Assembly: GCA_027625915.1 (NCBI GenBank)
Contig: JANTQA010000012.1
Location: 7,028,501-7,092,500, forward strand
Length of the DNA stretch: 64,000 bases
From: Anaeramoeba flamelloides
Taxonomy: Eukaryota > Metamonada > Anaeramoebidae
Direction of reading: 5' to 3'
The position numbers and the translations under genes were made by a program. Below, piece after piece: positions 22,417 through 33,168 of this stretch; the stretch's first letter is position 1, and the number at the start of each line of letters is the position of its first letter. The notes beneath the pieces were generated by a model that had not been told where the DNA came from, ran no database searches, and saw only the letters and a list, made by a program, of their open reading frames with translations.

Positions 22417-23531
22417 TTACTTTAAGGTTATTAATTGCCTAACTTTAACCAGAAATCATCAACTCTATTCGAACTAAAATTTTTATACAAAAGATTTTAA
22501 AAGAGAGATTCTTAAAAGGAAAAGAAATAGATTCAAAAACAATAAACCCACAAAGTCAAAAAAAAAAAAAGATCTTATCGAGAGATAAAAGTTATGAAAA
22601 AACAAGAAAAAATTGGAAAAGTCCTCAAAAAATAAAACGATTTTGACTTGTACTTAATTGTTGTTATTGAAGATACAGATGAAAAGCTGAGTAAACGAAC
22701 TTTTAAGAAATTTAGTAAATTAATTTTTTACAATAAAATATTTCCTTCCCACAAAAACTGAACACAGGCCATGAAAGAAAAAGGATTTAAAATCAAAATG
22801 GTTTTAGATTGCCTACTTTCACAAACTTGTCTCAGTCCAAGTATATCTAAACATTTTGCAAAAGTTTTTTATTTTTGATTTTTTCTTATTTCTTTTTATT
22901 TTTTTTAAAATAGATTTTGAGAAAATTTAATTGGGTCTAAAATAATAAATGTGTCTATTCACTATTTGAATTTGAAGACACAAATTTATTTACATCTAAA
23001 TTCTCTCTTTTACAGACAAAGCTTTTTTAAACTAAACCCTTACCAATAAATGAAATCAAATGAGATCAAAACTTTTTTATCAAAAAATAATTGATAAAAA
23101 TAAATACCTTGAAAAATGATAATTCGTTTCCCAAAAGTTGCTGATTTGTTTAGGAAAGTTTAGTTGAGTGTTTGTGAAAAGAAGTACACTATTGATGTTG
23201 GGAAAAAAATACAGACCATTTCCAAACCACCTTGAGCAAATTAAAATTTAATCTTCTCCTTAAGTCCTTTGATTCGTTTTTGAATTCTGAGATTCTTTGA
23301 AAGTGATTTTAATGAAATTTATATCGACTTGCGAACATTACTTTTGAACTAAACTTTTGATTGAGATTTTTTTTTATGATAATTTAAGACTCACACACAC
23401 TCAATTAGAAATAAAACAACTCAAATAACCAACCTAAAAAATATCTCGGTCAAGAATCATCATTTTTTTTTTTTTTTTTTTTTTTTTTTGATTATTTTTT
23501 TGTTTCAAAAAAAAAATAAACTCAAGGAAGA

Positions 23532-26500
23532 ATGTCCAACCAAAAAAACCAAACCAACAGAAGAAGAAAAAAAAAAAAAAGAAGAGAAATCCAAAATTGT
23601 GAAAATGGTTTGCCCGAGAAAAGGCACAAAACAACCAATCAGCAAAATACAAAAATGCAAAGCACTGATATTCTGATCGAACAAGAGTCTGTTGAAAGGC
23701 CAAGAAAAAAAAGAACCGTACGCTCGAAATTTGAATTTGTACTCAAGCCGAAAGGTGATCAACAAGACACAGAACAATCAGATAACAACACGACATTAAA
23801 GTATTTGAGTATGGATCAAGATCTTGGAAAAGGCGGTTGGAATTGTACAATTAAAAATCTAGAAACATTTCAGGCTTACAATTATCCAAAATCTAAAAGG
23901 AACGAGAACAACATTGACAAAGAAAAAGATATAAAAAAGGAAAAGGAAAAGGAAAAAGAAAAAGAGATAAAAATTGAAAAAAAATCAGAAAAGTTGGATC
24001 ATTTTTATACTTATGAAACAATTGAAAAAGCCTACACAGTTTCTCTCTTTGTAACACTGAAGAGCAACAAGGACAAAAAAGATTTTTTTATCAACAACCA
24101 AAAAAAAATTTTTTTTACAAAATATTACCAAGGCTCAAATTTTGTTTTTAATATCGTACATGTTCTAACTGAAAAACCAAAAAGGCTTTTTGTTGGAATT
24201 TCGGTCAATAACTTTGATTATTTTTCCTTGTTTCTTTCCAGTAATCGCCCTTATTCTTCAGATCTAGATTGCGAACCATCAATGCTATACCTTTCCCAAT
24301 CGATACCTTTGAATGAATACATCAGTTACCTTGATATTGAAGTCGAAAAAAGAACACCTATTGTTTTTTGTGGTCATGGTTTAGGTAAATTAACAATTTT
24401 TTTTTGTTATTTCATTTTTTTTTTTTTCAATTTTCATACTGACAAAGATACTTTTTAGTTACTGTGAAATTCTAATTAAAAAAAATCTAACTTGATCTCT
24501 GAGTTCAAATAAGGAAGATCTTAATTTGTGAGAATATTCCCCTTTTCGATTGAGTTTTTCAAGATCTTTTTCTTTTTTCTTCTCTAAAAAGAGGAAACAC
24601 GATTTTCTGGATATTGAAACAAATTTTTTTTATTTTTCCTGGAAAATGACAGTAGAACCATTTTTTGACTCAACCAACTAATTTTCCCACCCTCTGGTTC
24701 GTATTTATGTGTCTTAGATACTCAAGCCACCGTTGGATTTTAATTGAATTATCTTGTACTAACGAAATTGATTGACTAAATTAATGTAAAAAATTTCAAA
24801 TGTGGCATTCAAAAGTGTCCTTATACAGAGCACAAAATTTGTGTTTCAAATTAAACCCGTTCTTCTTTTTTTTTCTTGTTTAAACACAGCATCCAATTCA
24901 CTAATCAATTTATAGAATTGAAAAAAATCACGTACATGACAATAATCAGGAAATGATTATTAATTACTAATATTAGGAAAATTGATTTGTCATTTCTTTA
25001 ATTTAAGAATTAAAACACTGAAAATTATGACTATAGACTTATTAGAATGATGATTAATTAAATCGTACATTTGTTCAAAACACCATCCAATCAATCAAAA
25101 ACAAGAATTTAAGATATGATTGCCCAAATTCAAAGCAAATCTCCAGAAAACTTTATTATTTTTTCATCATAAGTTGATCTACGTATGTTATCAAACAATT
25201 AAATGAGTATTCTATGTACTCCCCACTTTAACGAACTTTGGGCAGGGTTATTACTAGGCTCATATCAAAATTGTATATTTATAAAAAGGATTTGATTGGA
25301 AATATTTGAAATTAGAAATCAATTTTCCTAATATTCACAATTAATAATGATGCACCGACTTATTTTTATGTCCGTGGATTTTTTTAAAATACTATATACC
25401 TTATTTTAAATCGATTTTGAACTCAAACCCCTTGGTATTTTGTGAAATTTTTCCAAATTAAATCCCTCAAAGTTTTTTTTATTATTTTTTCATTTATTTT
25501 TTTTAAGAAATTATTAAATATTTTCTATGAAATTGACCAGCCGATGAAAATAATCGAAAAATCTAAATATCTGAATTAAAAAATATAAATATATAAATTA
25601 GATTAAATAATAATAATCTAATAAAAAAAAAAAAAAAAAAAAAATTCATAATGTTTATTGTCCCTAGTGAATAATAAATATATTTTTGAGTCTTTAATAA
25701 AATCCCTAAATAAAATTTTAGAAATTCTGAAAGTGCCGTCAAGTTTCGTAGAGTGCCCAAATTTTTCAGAATTCAAAAGAATAGAGAAAAACTTTGATTT
25801 TACTCAATTCTTTTAAATTCTGGAAAATCTTACAGCCGTTTTCTTGATGTTATCAGTTTTATCTGTGAAGTGTTCTAGGTTTTTTTGAGGTTTTCTATTT
25901 TATTTCTAAAGTAAAAAAAACCTAACGAAAATCTATTGATTTTACATAATAAACAGAAAACCCAAGAAAAGCTAACTGCGTTTTTTTATTGATTCTTGTT
26001 TTTGTTTCGAAAATCTATTGATTTTCTAATTAAAACAAAAATTAAAAAAAAACTAACTGCGCTTTTCCAGAATTTAAAAGAATTGAGTAAAATATATGAT
26101 TTTTCTCTATTCTTTTGAAATTTGGAAAAGCTTACAAAAAGTGTCTTCGAGTACCATGGAGTAACATAGAGTAACATAGAGTAGCATAGAGTACCATAGA
26201 GTAGCATAGAGTAACATAGAGTACCATAGAGTAACATAGAGTGTCGCAGAGTGCCTAGGTTTTTTTGAGGTTTTCTATTTTATTTGTGAAGTGTTCTAGG
26301 TTTTCCAAATAAACAGAAGACTCAAGAAAACCTAACTGCGTTTTTTTTTAATTTGAGAAATAATACCGAAATCCTTAAATAATAAAAATAATCAACCATA
26401 AAATATTTTTTACAAATTAAAAAAAAAAAAAAAAAAAAAAACATTTTTGAAATTAATAGGGGGATCGATTGCACAAATTATTACTTTTAAATTATTTAAA

Positions 26501-29500
26501 TATTTTGAAGAGAAGAAAGATCACACTATTGTTATTGGTAGAGATTTAACTGGAATTGGGTTTGGCTCCCCCTTCTGGTTAAATTCCAAAGCTAAAAGAA
26601 TAATCAAAGACAATGAACATTTAATCATAAATGTTCTTAATCGAAATGATATCTTCCCATACATTTTTACACATTTTTCTTCACTTTGTCAACATTATTT
26701 ATCTTGTGGTAAACTTTTTGAGAGAAATGAATTAAAAAAGTTTGATTATTTAATGCAAAAATTTTTTCGAACCCAAAATGGGATACTTAGTATTTCTGAT
26801 CTTAATCGAATTGACGATATTTATTCTGAGACATTACTAAATAATCAACAAAAAAATTATAATTACTCGCCCGCTGGCATATCTTTTTATAAATTAAAGC
26901 CAAAGGACAAAATATTTAGATTAATTTCACAAGAAAGCCTTGTAAATAAGCTTTTTAATAAATTTTGGAAAAGTTATAAATACAAATTTTCAGTGCTAAT
27001 TAATTCTCATAATATTTTAGCTTATCAAGATGTTTTAAATTTTCATATTGAAATCAATAATAATTATTATTATGTCAAACCACCAAATAATGATGATAAT
27101 GGTGGGATTAAAGATAAAATTATTCATAAAAAGAAAAGAAGGAAAAAGGAAAAGAAAGGGGGCTTTCTTTCTAATTTTAATTTTTTTAGCAAAAATAAGA
27201 ATGGAAATGAAAAAATGGAAAGGGAAAGGCAAAGGCAAAGAGAACGAGAACGAGAAAAGGAAAGAGAACGAGAAAGGGAAAGAGAACGAGAAAGAGAAAA
27301 AGAAAAGGGGAACCAAAACCTCAAAATACCAAAACGATTACAATATTCCAAATATCCAATTATAATTTTCCATATACATGTATTAACTTACAACAATTGG
27401 ATTCAAGTGACTTTATCAGGAAAAAATTTAGAGCATTCTGCAATGAGGCTAAGAAATCAAAAATTTAATCTTGATGGGCCGTATTATCCTTTAATATTAT
27501 CCAATGCGCCGATTTCTGATGATAGCGAAATTAAGGTTATTCATATTTCGACAAAAAAATTAATTTTTTCAATAACAAATTTATTAAATTTCAATCTCAA
27601 TAAATTCACTTTCAAAATAAAAACCTTGTTTAATTGCTCAGCCAATATTAAAATCCCAAAAGAAAACATCATCCATAGTGACTTATCAACAAATATTTTA
27701 AAAAAATACCAAGACGTTGATGTAAATTTTTTTAAATCTATAATTACACAATCTTATTTCCAACTTTCCGGTATTTTACAAAATTATAAAGCCACACAGA
27801 AAATTGACAACATTGATGAAGTATCTGTTGACATGAGAGTTAAAATTATGAATAGTTCAAAATTATTAAATTATTTAGAAAGACTCGTACATTTATTACA
27901 GCTTCAGAAATCATTCAAAGAAATTGCGTTTCGTACCATTTTAGATACCTTTGATAAAAATGCTGTGCTCGTAGCAATTAAAAGGGCAAACAGCTTATGT
28001 GAAACGTTAGAAGAAAACATTTGTCAGCCAATGGTCATATCTTTAAAAAGTGATTTAAAAGCGCCAATAAGCAAATTGGCTTGCACTATTAGTGTTTTCT
28101 CCATTCTTGGAAGCCTTTCAGGAATTTGGCAAATTGGATTGCCGCTTTCAATTATTACTCTAATTGGATATAAATTTTTTGTTTTTAATAAGCGATATGG
28201 CAAATATAATTATTTGGAAATTTTGAGATTTATTTTATCTGATTTACAGCCTAATATTTCAATTGTTAATTTAATGAATGCTTCTGTCATGGAAACTGAA
28301 ATAATTGACTTGTTAGGTGAAAACACATTAAAAAGTGCATTATTATCGAATCATTCAAAAAAAGAAGAGGATCAGGATCAGGATCAGGATCAGGATCAAG
28401 GGCAAGTTCAAGAACAAGTTCAAGTTCAAGGACAAGTACAAGTTCAAGGTCAAGTTCAAGGCCAAGTTCAAGATATGTGTGAGGATGGTGAGGATAGTGA
28501 GGATAGTGAAATTGAAATTGAATTTGATAATGGGGATGATGAAGATATTATTATTGAAAATGATGAAAATAATAACAATGAAGAAGAAGAGGTAATCAAA
28601 GAAGAAAATTTTTTTGATTATGAGTATTCTTCTGATTATGATACATATTCGGATTCGAATTCAGATTCTGATTCTGATTCTGATTTCGAATCAAATTATA
28701 ATAATAATGATAAAAGCAAACAATTAACATATTTTTTTAAAGACAAAAAAAATAAAGTATTAAATGAACAATTAACAAAACTTTTATTATCAAAATCTGA
28801 AAACTATAAAAAATTTGATAATAGTTCCAGATTATTTTTGAATCGAAGAATTTGCATGATCTTTGCAATAAACCAAATGAGGAAGTTATTGTCAAGAAGG
28901 TTAATAATTGGTGTGGTTGGTATATCTAATTCTGGGAAAACGACTTTTATTAACGAAACCTTTACAAAGAAATTAAATTGTGGGATTACACTTGATGGGA
29001 GAACAATAGATATTAGCTTGGATATGATTGGATCCAAAAACTTCTTGATAATGGATTTCCCAGGTTGCGACGATGTTGACCATAATATAAGAAGACTTAA
29101 TGAGTATTTTAGCTGTAATCCATGCCTTTACATTTTCTTATGCTGTGCGGGGCATATCCAAGAACCCGAAAGAAAGGCCTTGAAGCAAATCTCCCAATAT
29201 AATGTACCAATTTATATTTGCTTAAATAAAGTGGATCAATATCCCAAATTATTAAAAGAATCGACCACGAGATATCAACATTTTTTAGATACCAATTCAA
29301 TAAATATATTTTGGACTAGTTTTGATCCTTTTAATATAATAGGCAAGAAAAAAAAGAAAAAAAGGAACAAGAAAAAAAAGAAAATGGTAAGTCAGGAAAC
29401 AATCAACAACTTTAAGAAAAAATGTGAAAAATGTAAATACTACCGATCGCTAAATGACATTAAATTATGGATCTGTGAAAAATTATATCTTCAAGTCAAG

Positions 29501-30934
29501 CATGATGAATTTCTTGTCAAGGAATTGAAAAAGGTCGTTGAAAATGTATTTAATTTTAATTTTAATGAAGTTATTCAAAACATTGAGAAACAAATAATAA
29601 CCACCAAAAACGATAAAGATTACTTGACGGTAATGAATAATTATGAATATAGCAACCTAAGAAAGCAATTGTTAAATGAAAAATTTACATTTGATCTTTT
29701 GCCAGAGAGAAAAATATCAATATTCAAAAAAAAAAAAGAATATATATTCCAAGCAGTGGTTATTTCGGACATCCACTTAGGAGCGGGTATAGCAACTGAG
29801 GGGGAAATGCCAAAATACAAAAATAGAACATTGTTAACTCACTTTTTGAATTCAGTTCAAAAAGAAGAAGCAGTAACCCATTTAATATTATTGGGTGATA
29901 TTTGGGACAATTGGGCTGTCTCGATCGACGTCCAGCCACCAGATATTTTTGCAGTGATCAAATATTATGCATGGTTTACCAATTTAATCGCTAGTATCGC
30001 AAACAGTGGTAAAAAAATTATTTATGTACGCGGTAATACAGACCAAGATGTAACAAAGGATCATATAAAGATGGCATTTCCGAAAATCGACGTTGAATTT
30101 TGTCAGGAAAAATTCTCTGCACACGAGAACAAAATTGTATTCGAGCATGGGCACAGCCATGATTTCTTCAGCCAATGCCAAAATTTTCCGAAGAAATTAA
30201 GTGGGCATTTCCCCTATCCTTTCGATTATGTGCTAAATAGGATCGCGGCAGCTAATAAGCAATACACTTTTGATAAATGTAGTCTTGTTCAAAAGATATT
30301 AAATTTCCAATCAAACGATCTTTTTGCAAATTCGCAAACTTATTTACATTTTCTTGAAAATTCGTCGATAATTGAATTTATGAAAGCAATTGTTGATAAC
30401 CTCTGTGGTTATAAGGGTGCTTATTTGAATTTTAGAAATAATAAAAAATCAATATCAATACCACCACAAGGTGAAAATCGCAAAGATAACGAGAAATTCC
30501 TAATTGTAAACGATGACTCTTGGCTTGCAAATTACGTTAACAATAATGGCTTAATAGAGATTTTTGCCAGCCATTTGAATAGCTTGAAAACAAGGAAATT
30601 CGATCTAAAAACCGCCCGCCTTATCAAAGGTAATATGGGCAATTTCACAAGTCTTTTCAATAGAGAGGCAGCTAACAATAGCAGCGTGATTATATGTGGC
30701 CACACACAGAAAAGTACATTACAAAAAATACTTGTTAGAAATAGACATATTATTTATGCAAATACTGGTGGGTGGTCATTTGACTCAGACTTTAATTCCT
30801 GGGTAGTTGTCAGCGTTGAACAGAATAATAGTATAAATGTTGATTTACAAGAAATTTCAAATAAAAATATTCACTTGAACAATAATCAACATTTTACTTG
30901 TAGACCTGCTATTTTTTCAAACAAGAAATTCTAA
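23532..30934 (+). CDS. lipase-like / P-loop GTPase / calcineurin-like phosphoesterase fusion protein
   Basis: Exons 23532-24384 and 26460-30934 join (GTAAAT donor, TAATAG acceptor, phase 1) to 1775 residues. Residues about 150-400 resemble class 3 lipases: PIVFCGHGLGG, FGSPFW (from 319) and LNRNDIFPY. The nucleophile Ser of GxSxG is Gly283, so esterase activity is doubtful. Residues about 534-571 are an ER/EK run. A hydrophobic stretch near 823-860 could insert in membrane. Residues 918-1031 are acidic and Gln-rich. A GTPase follows: GISNSGKT (Lys1111), DFPG (1150-1153), NKVD (1207-1210). The C-terminal phosphoesterase resembles the LpxH-like group: SDIHLG (Asp1388, His1390), GDIWD (Asp1431), GNTD (Asn1477), HGHSHD (1514-1519), GHTQ (His1699), NTGGW. 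Substrate and location are unknown; a membrane- or lipid-linked role is inference. Other families of P-loop GTPase are possible. Confidence 0.85.
24914..25392. mobile_element. M2 MITE, copy with reversed centre
   Basis: The centre at 25160-25267 is the reverse complement of 22057-22146, nearly base for base (CTCCCCACTTTAACGAACTT, GGGCAGGGTTATTACTAGGC). Degraded TIRs are still visible: GAAAAAAATCACGTACATGA at the left and CACAATTAATAATG ... TTATTTTTATGTCC at the right. The ends are more diverged than the centre, which is odd for a simple MITE copy. Confidence 0.75.
25735..26370. repeat. hairpin-module cluster IV (in intron of the fusion gene)
   Basis: Module A at 25759-25831 and at 26061-26131. 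Between them are short forms of module B (CTAGGTTTTTTTGAGG ... AAAAAAACCTAACG), two CGAAAATCTATTGATTTT palindromes (about 25926 and 26009) and AAACTAACTGCG linkers. After the decamer array another short module B follows (26256-26337). The opening linker TGCCGTCAAG and GAGTGCC match those in clusters I-III. This is the largest cluster in the window. Confidence 0.85.
26151..26250. repeat. 10-bp tandem repeat array, ten units
   Basis: Ten head-to-tail units in register, consensus GTA(A/C/G)CATAGA. The first unit is GTACCATGGA and the last, GTGTCGCAGA, is diverged and leads into GTGCCTAGGT. The middle units differ only at the fourth base. The unit resembles the GTAGAGTGCC linker of the hairpin clusters, so the array may have grown from that linker. 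Confidence 0.9.
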
Positions 30935-33168
30935 TATTTTTTTTTTTTTTTTTTTATACCAATGTATTTGTTTTTTTTTTGTTTGTTTATTAATTTTAAA
31001 AAAACATGGGCAAAAGTTAGAAGTAATTTTGAAAAGAAGAAAAAATTTCAAATTTTTAATTTTATTTGCTATTTTTAAAAAAAAATATTCAATAATGTCT
31101 GTATGTATTTCTTGATATGTTATAATTATATTATTATAAATTTATTTTATAATTTAATATTATTAATGAATAATTTAATTTAATAAAATAAATTAAACTT
31201 TTCATATTTTTTGATTCTGATTAAAATAAAAATTTTCTCTACAATTTTTTTTTTTTCTATAACTTTTTTTTTTTTTTGAATTTAATTTAAATAACTTAAC
31301 TTGTATTGATTTTTTAACCACTTTTTTTTATTCCTGAAGAAATTCTTTTAAAGTGTATTCTTTCATTTTATCTGAATAAACTCGTTTTTTAATACATCAC
31401 GACAAGAATAGCACAATCCATACAAATACTTTCAAGACTTTTTCGAACTTTCAGACTGACAGTCTGCAAGATTTCAGTCTCTGATATTCTTTTATATTTT
31501 TTCAAATTTCAAATACTTGATAACAAACTTTTGTAAGCCAAAAAAAGGGATAAAAATAATAATTAACATAAGATAATATTTGGGATTTAATTGAAATTTT
31601 TGAAAGTTATCTTAAAGAAAAATATTTGTAAACTTTTAATAACCTGAAACTCTTTTTATGAAAACTAAAAATTGGAAAGTTGTTTAAATTATATGTTTTT
31701 AAAAGTTTGACTTACAAAAACTTTTAAATTGAAAGTTATTGAATTGTGATCTTGTAATTTCTATCAAAATTTGGAACAATTTCAAAAAAACAAAGTGTTT
31801 TCTCGTAAAAAAAGTGACTACAATTTTTGTGCTATACTTGTCGTGATAATATCAAGATGTGATCATTTTTTTCCCTTTTAAATGTTGAATTTTGATCCAA
31901 ATTCGTGAACTATTTGAAGACAATAAGAATTTGAAGAGCTTATATTTATTTATAAGAGATTGAACATAGCATTCCAAGACCTTTGAAGACCCTACTTCAA
32001 TTAAATACTCCTTTTTCAGAAGTGGGTTATTGTTTCAATTATGAGGAAAACAAAGGTTTTGGTTCTTTCACTAAAAGAATTATACTTGTACTTATCTTAG
32101 TTTTGATCTTGCCATGATTTGTAGTCAACATTAAAATGAAATTTGATCAAATAAAAAACGGTTGTAATAAAGACACATTTTGGAAAGAAGGTCAAAGAAA
32201 TTTAAATAGAGAATTAATGCGAAAAAGTCAATGAACATGAAATTTTTCTTTTTTTTTTGGTAAAGATTTTCACTCTAGAAAATCAAATGAAGATAATTTT
32301 TCACATAAGACACAAATTTTTGAATTCAATTCAAAGTTATTATAGGATTTAAACTTGAAAAAAATTACTTAAATTTAGAATCTAATTATTTTGTTTTCTA
32401 CAGATCATAATACGAAGATTCCGAATTTTTTTCAAAAATCTTTTTCATCAGAAAAGTCAATAAAATGCTCTAATTTTTGACCATTACTCTCCTAGAGAGA
32501 ATAGATAAATTGATCACAAATTCAAATTTTTAATTTTTTCTTTACTAAAAAAGAAAAATACTTTAAAACAAATTTATTTTGGAGGAAGAATAACTTTTTT
32601 AAATAAGCTGGAAAAAAGTTTTTTTTTTGAAAGAGGAATTCAGAACATAGTTGTTTCATTGTTAATAAGCAATTGTATTAAAATAATATTACTGATCTTG
32701 TCTATTTTGTCTAAATTTGAATATGAAGGATGTTGTTTTATGACAAAATTTTTAACAATATTATCCAAAAACAACAGTACAAATGGACGAGATAGAGTTT
32801 GAATTTCATTAAGATTATTCGAATACTACAGAAAAAAAAAAAAAAAAAAGCTTGTTTGAGTTTGTTAGAATTTTAAAAACCCTACAAACAAACAAGAATG
32901 TTTCTTCATAGAAATTATTTTCCAATAATAAGGAAACAAAAATGAAGAATAAATTTTCAAACATCCAGCCGAACAATCTTGAATTATATTTCTTCAAACA
33001 GGAGTTGGAAAAAGTTTTTTCACTTTACTTATTAACTACTTTTAAATTGCTTGATCATTAAATTGCATCATTTTTCATTTTTTAAGATAAATAGAAAACT
33101 TTCTTGTTCTTAACAGGAAAAAAAAAAAAAACAATTAATACTCACAGCAAAAATACCAACAACAATTA
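30935..33168. other. intergenic interval
   Basis: About 2.2 kb between the fusion gene stop and the SUMO ligase start. It contains poly-T runs just after the stop, an inverted-repeat element at 31396-31847 and a run of A at about 32830-32848. No coding region or RNA gene was recognised. Confidence 0.7.
31396..31847. mobile_element. possible MITE with about 20-bp TIRs
   Basis: ATCACGACAAGAATAGCAC at 31396 faces GTGCTATACTTGTCGTGAT ending at 31847, one mismatch over 19 bp. Beyond this the arms lose similarity. A second, inner inverted pair, TTTTGTAAGCC and GACTTACAAAA, lies near 31530 and 31710. The 450-bp centre does not code. No second copy was seen here. Confidence 0.55.

Larger units (their letters stand above)
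18499..23531. other. 5-kb gene-free interval
   Basis: Between the uS19 stop and the start of the fusion gene. It holds hairpin cluster III (19556-19830), a diverged M1 MITE (20725-20920), a small inverted repeat (21233-21454) and an M2 MITE (21923-22416). A 27-T run (about 23463-23489) lies just upstream of the next gene's start. No coding region or RNA gene was recognised. Confidence 0.7.
24385..26459 (+). other. intron of the fusion gene, 2.1 kb
   Basis: Begins GTAAAT inside the codon for Gly285 and ends TAATAG. Splicing here unites GHGL with GGSIAQ, the class 3 lipase elbow followed by its helix, which is strong evidence that both exons belong to one gene. The intron carries an M2 MITE (24914-25392), hairpin cluster IV (25735-26370), a decamer array (26151-26250) and an A run just before the acceptor. 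Confidence 0.85.

Noticed and set aside
26151-26250. Decamer array considered as a CRISPR-like array
   Set aside because: Units are head-to-tail without spacers, and the context is a eukaryotic intron.
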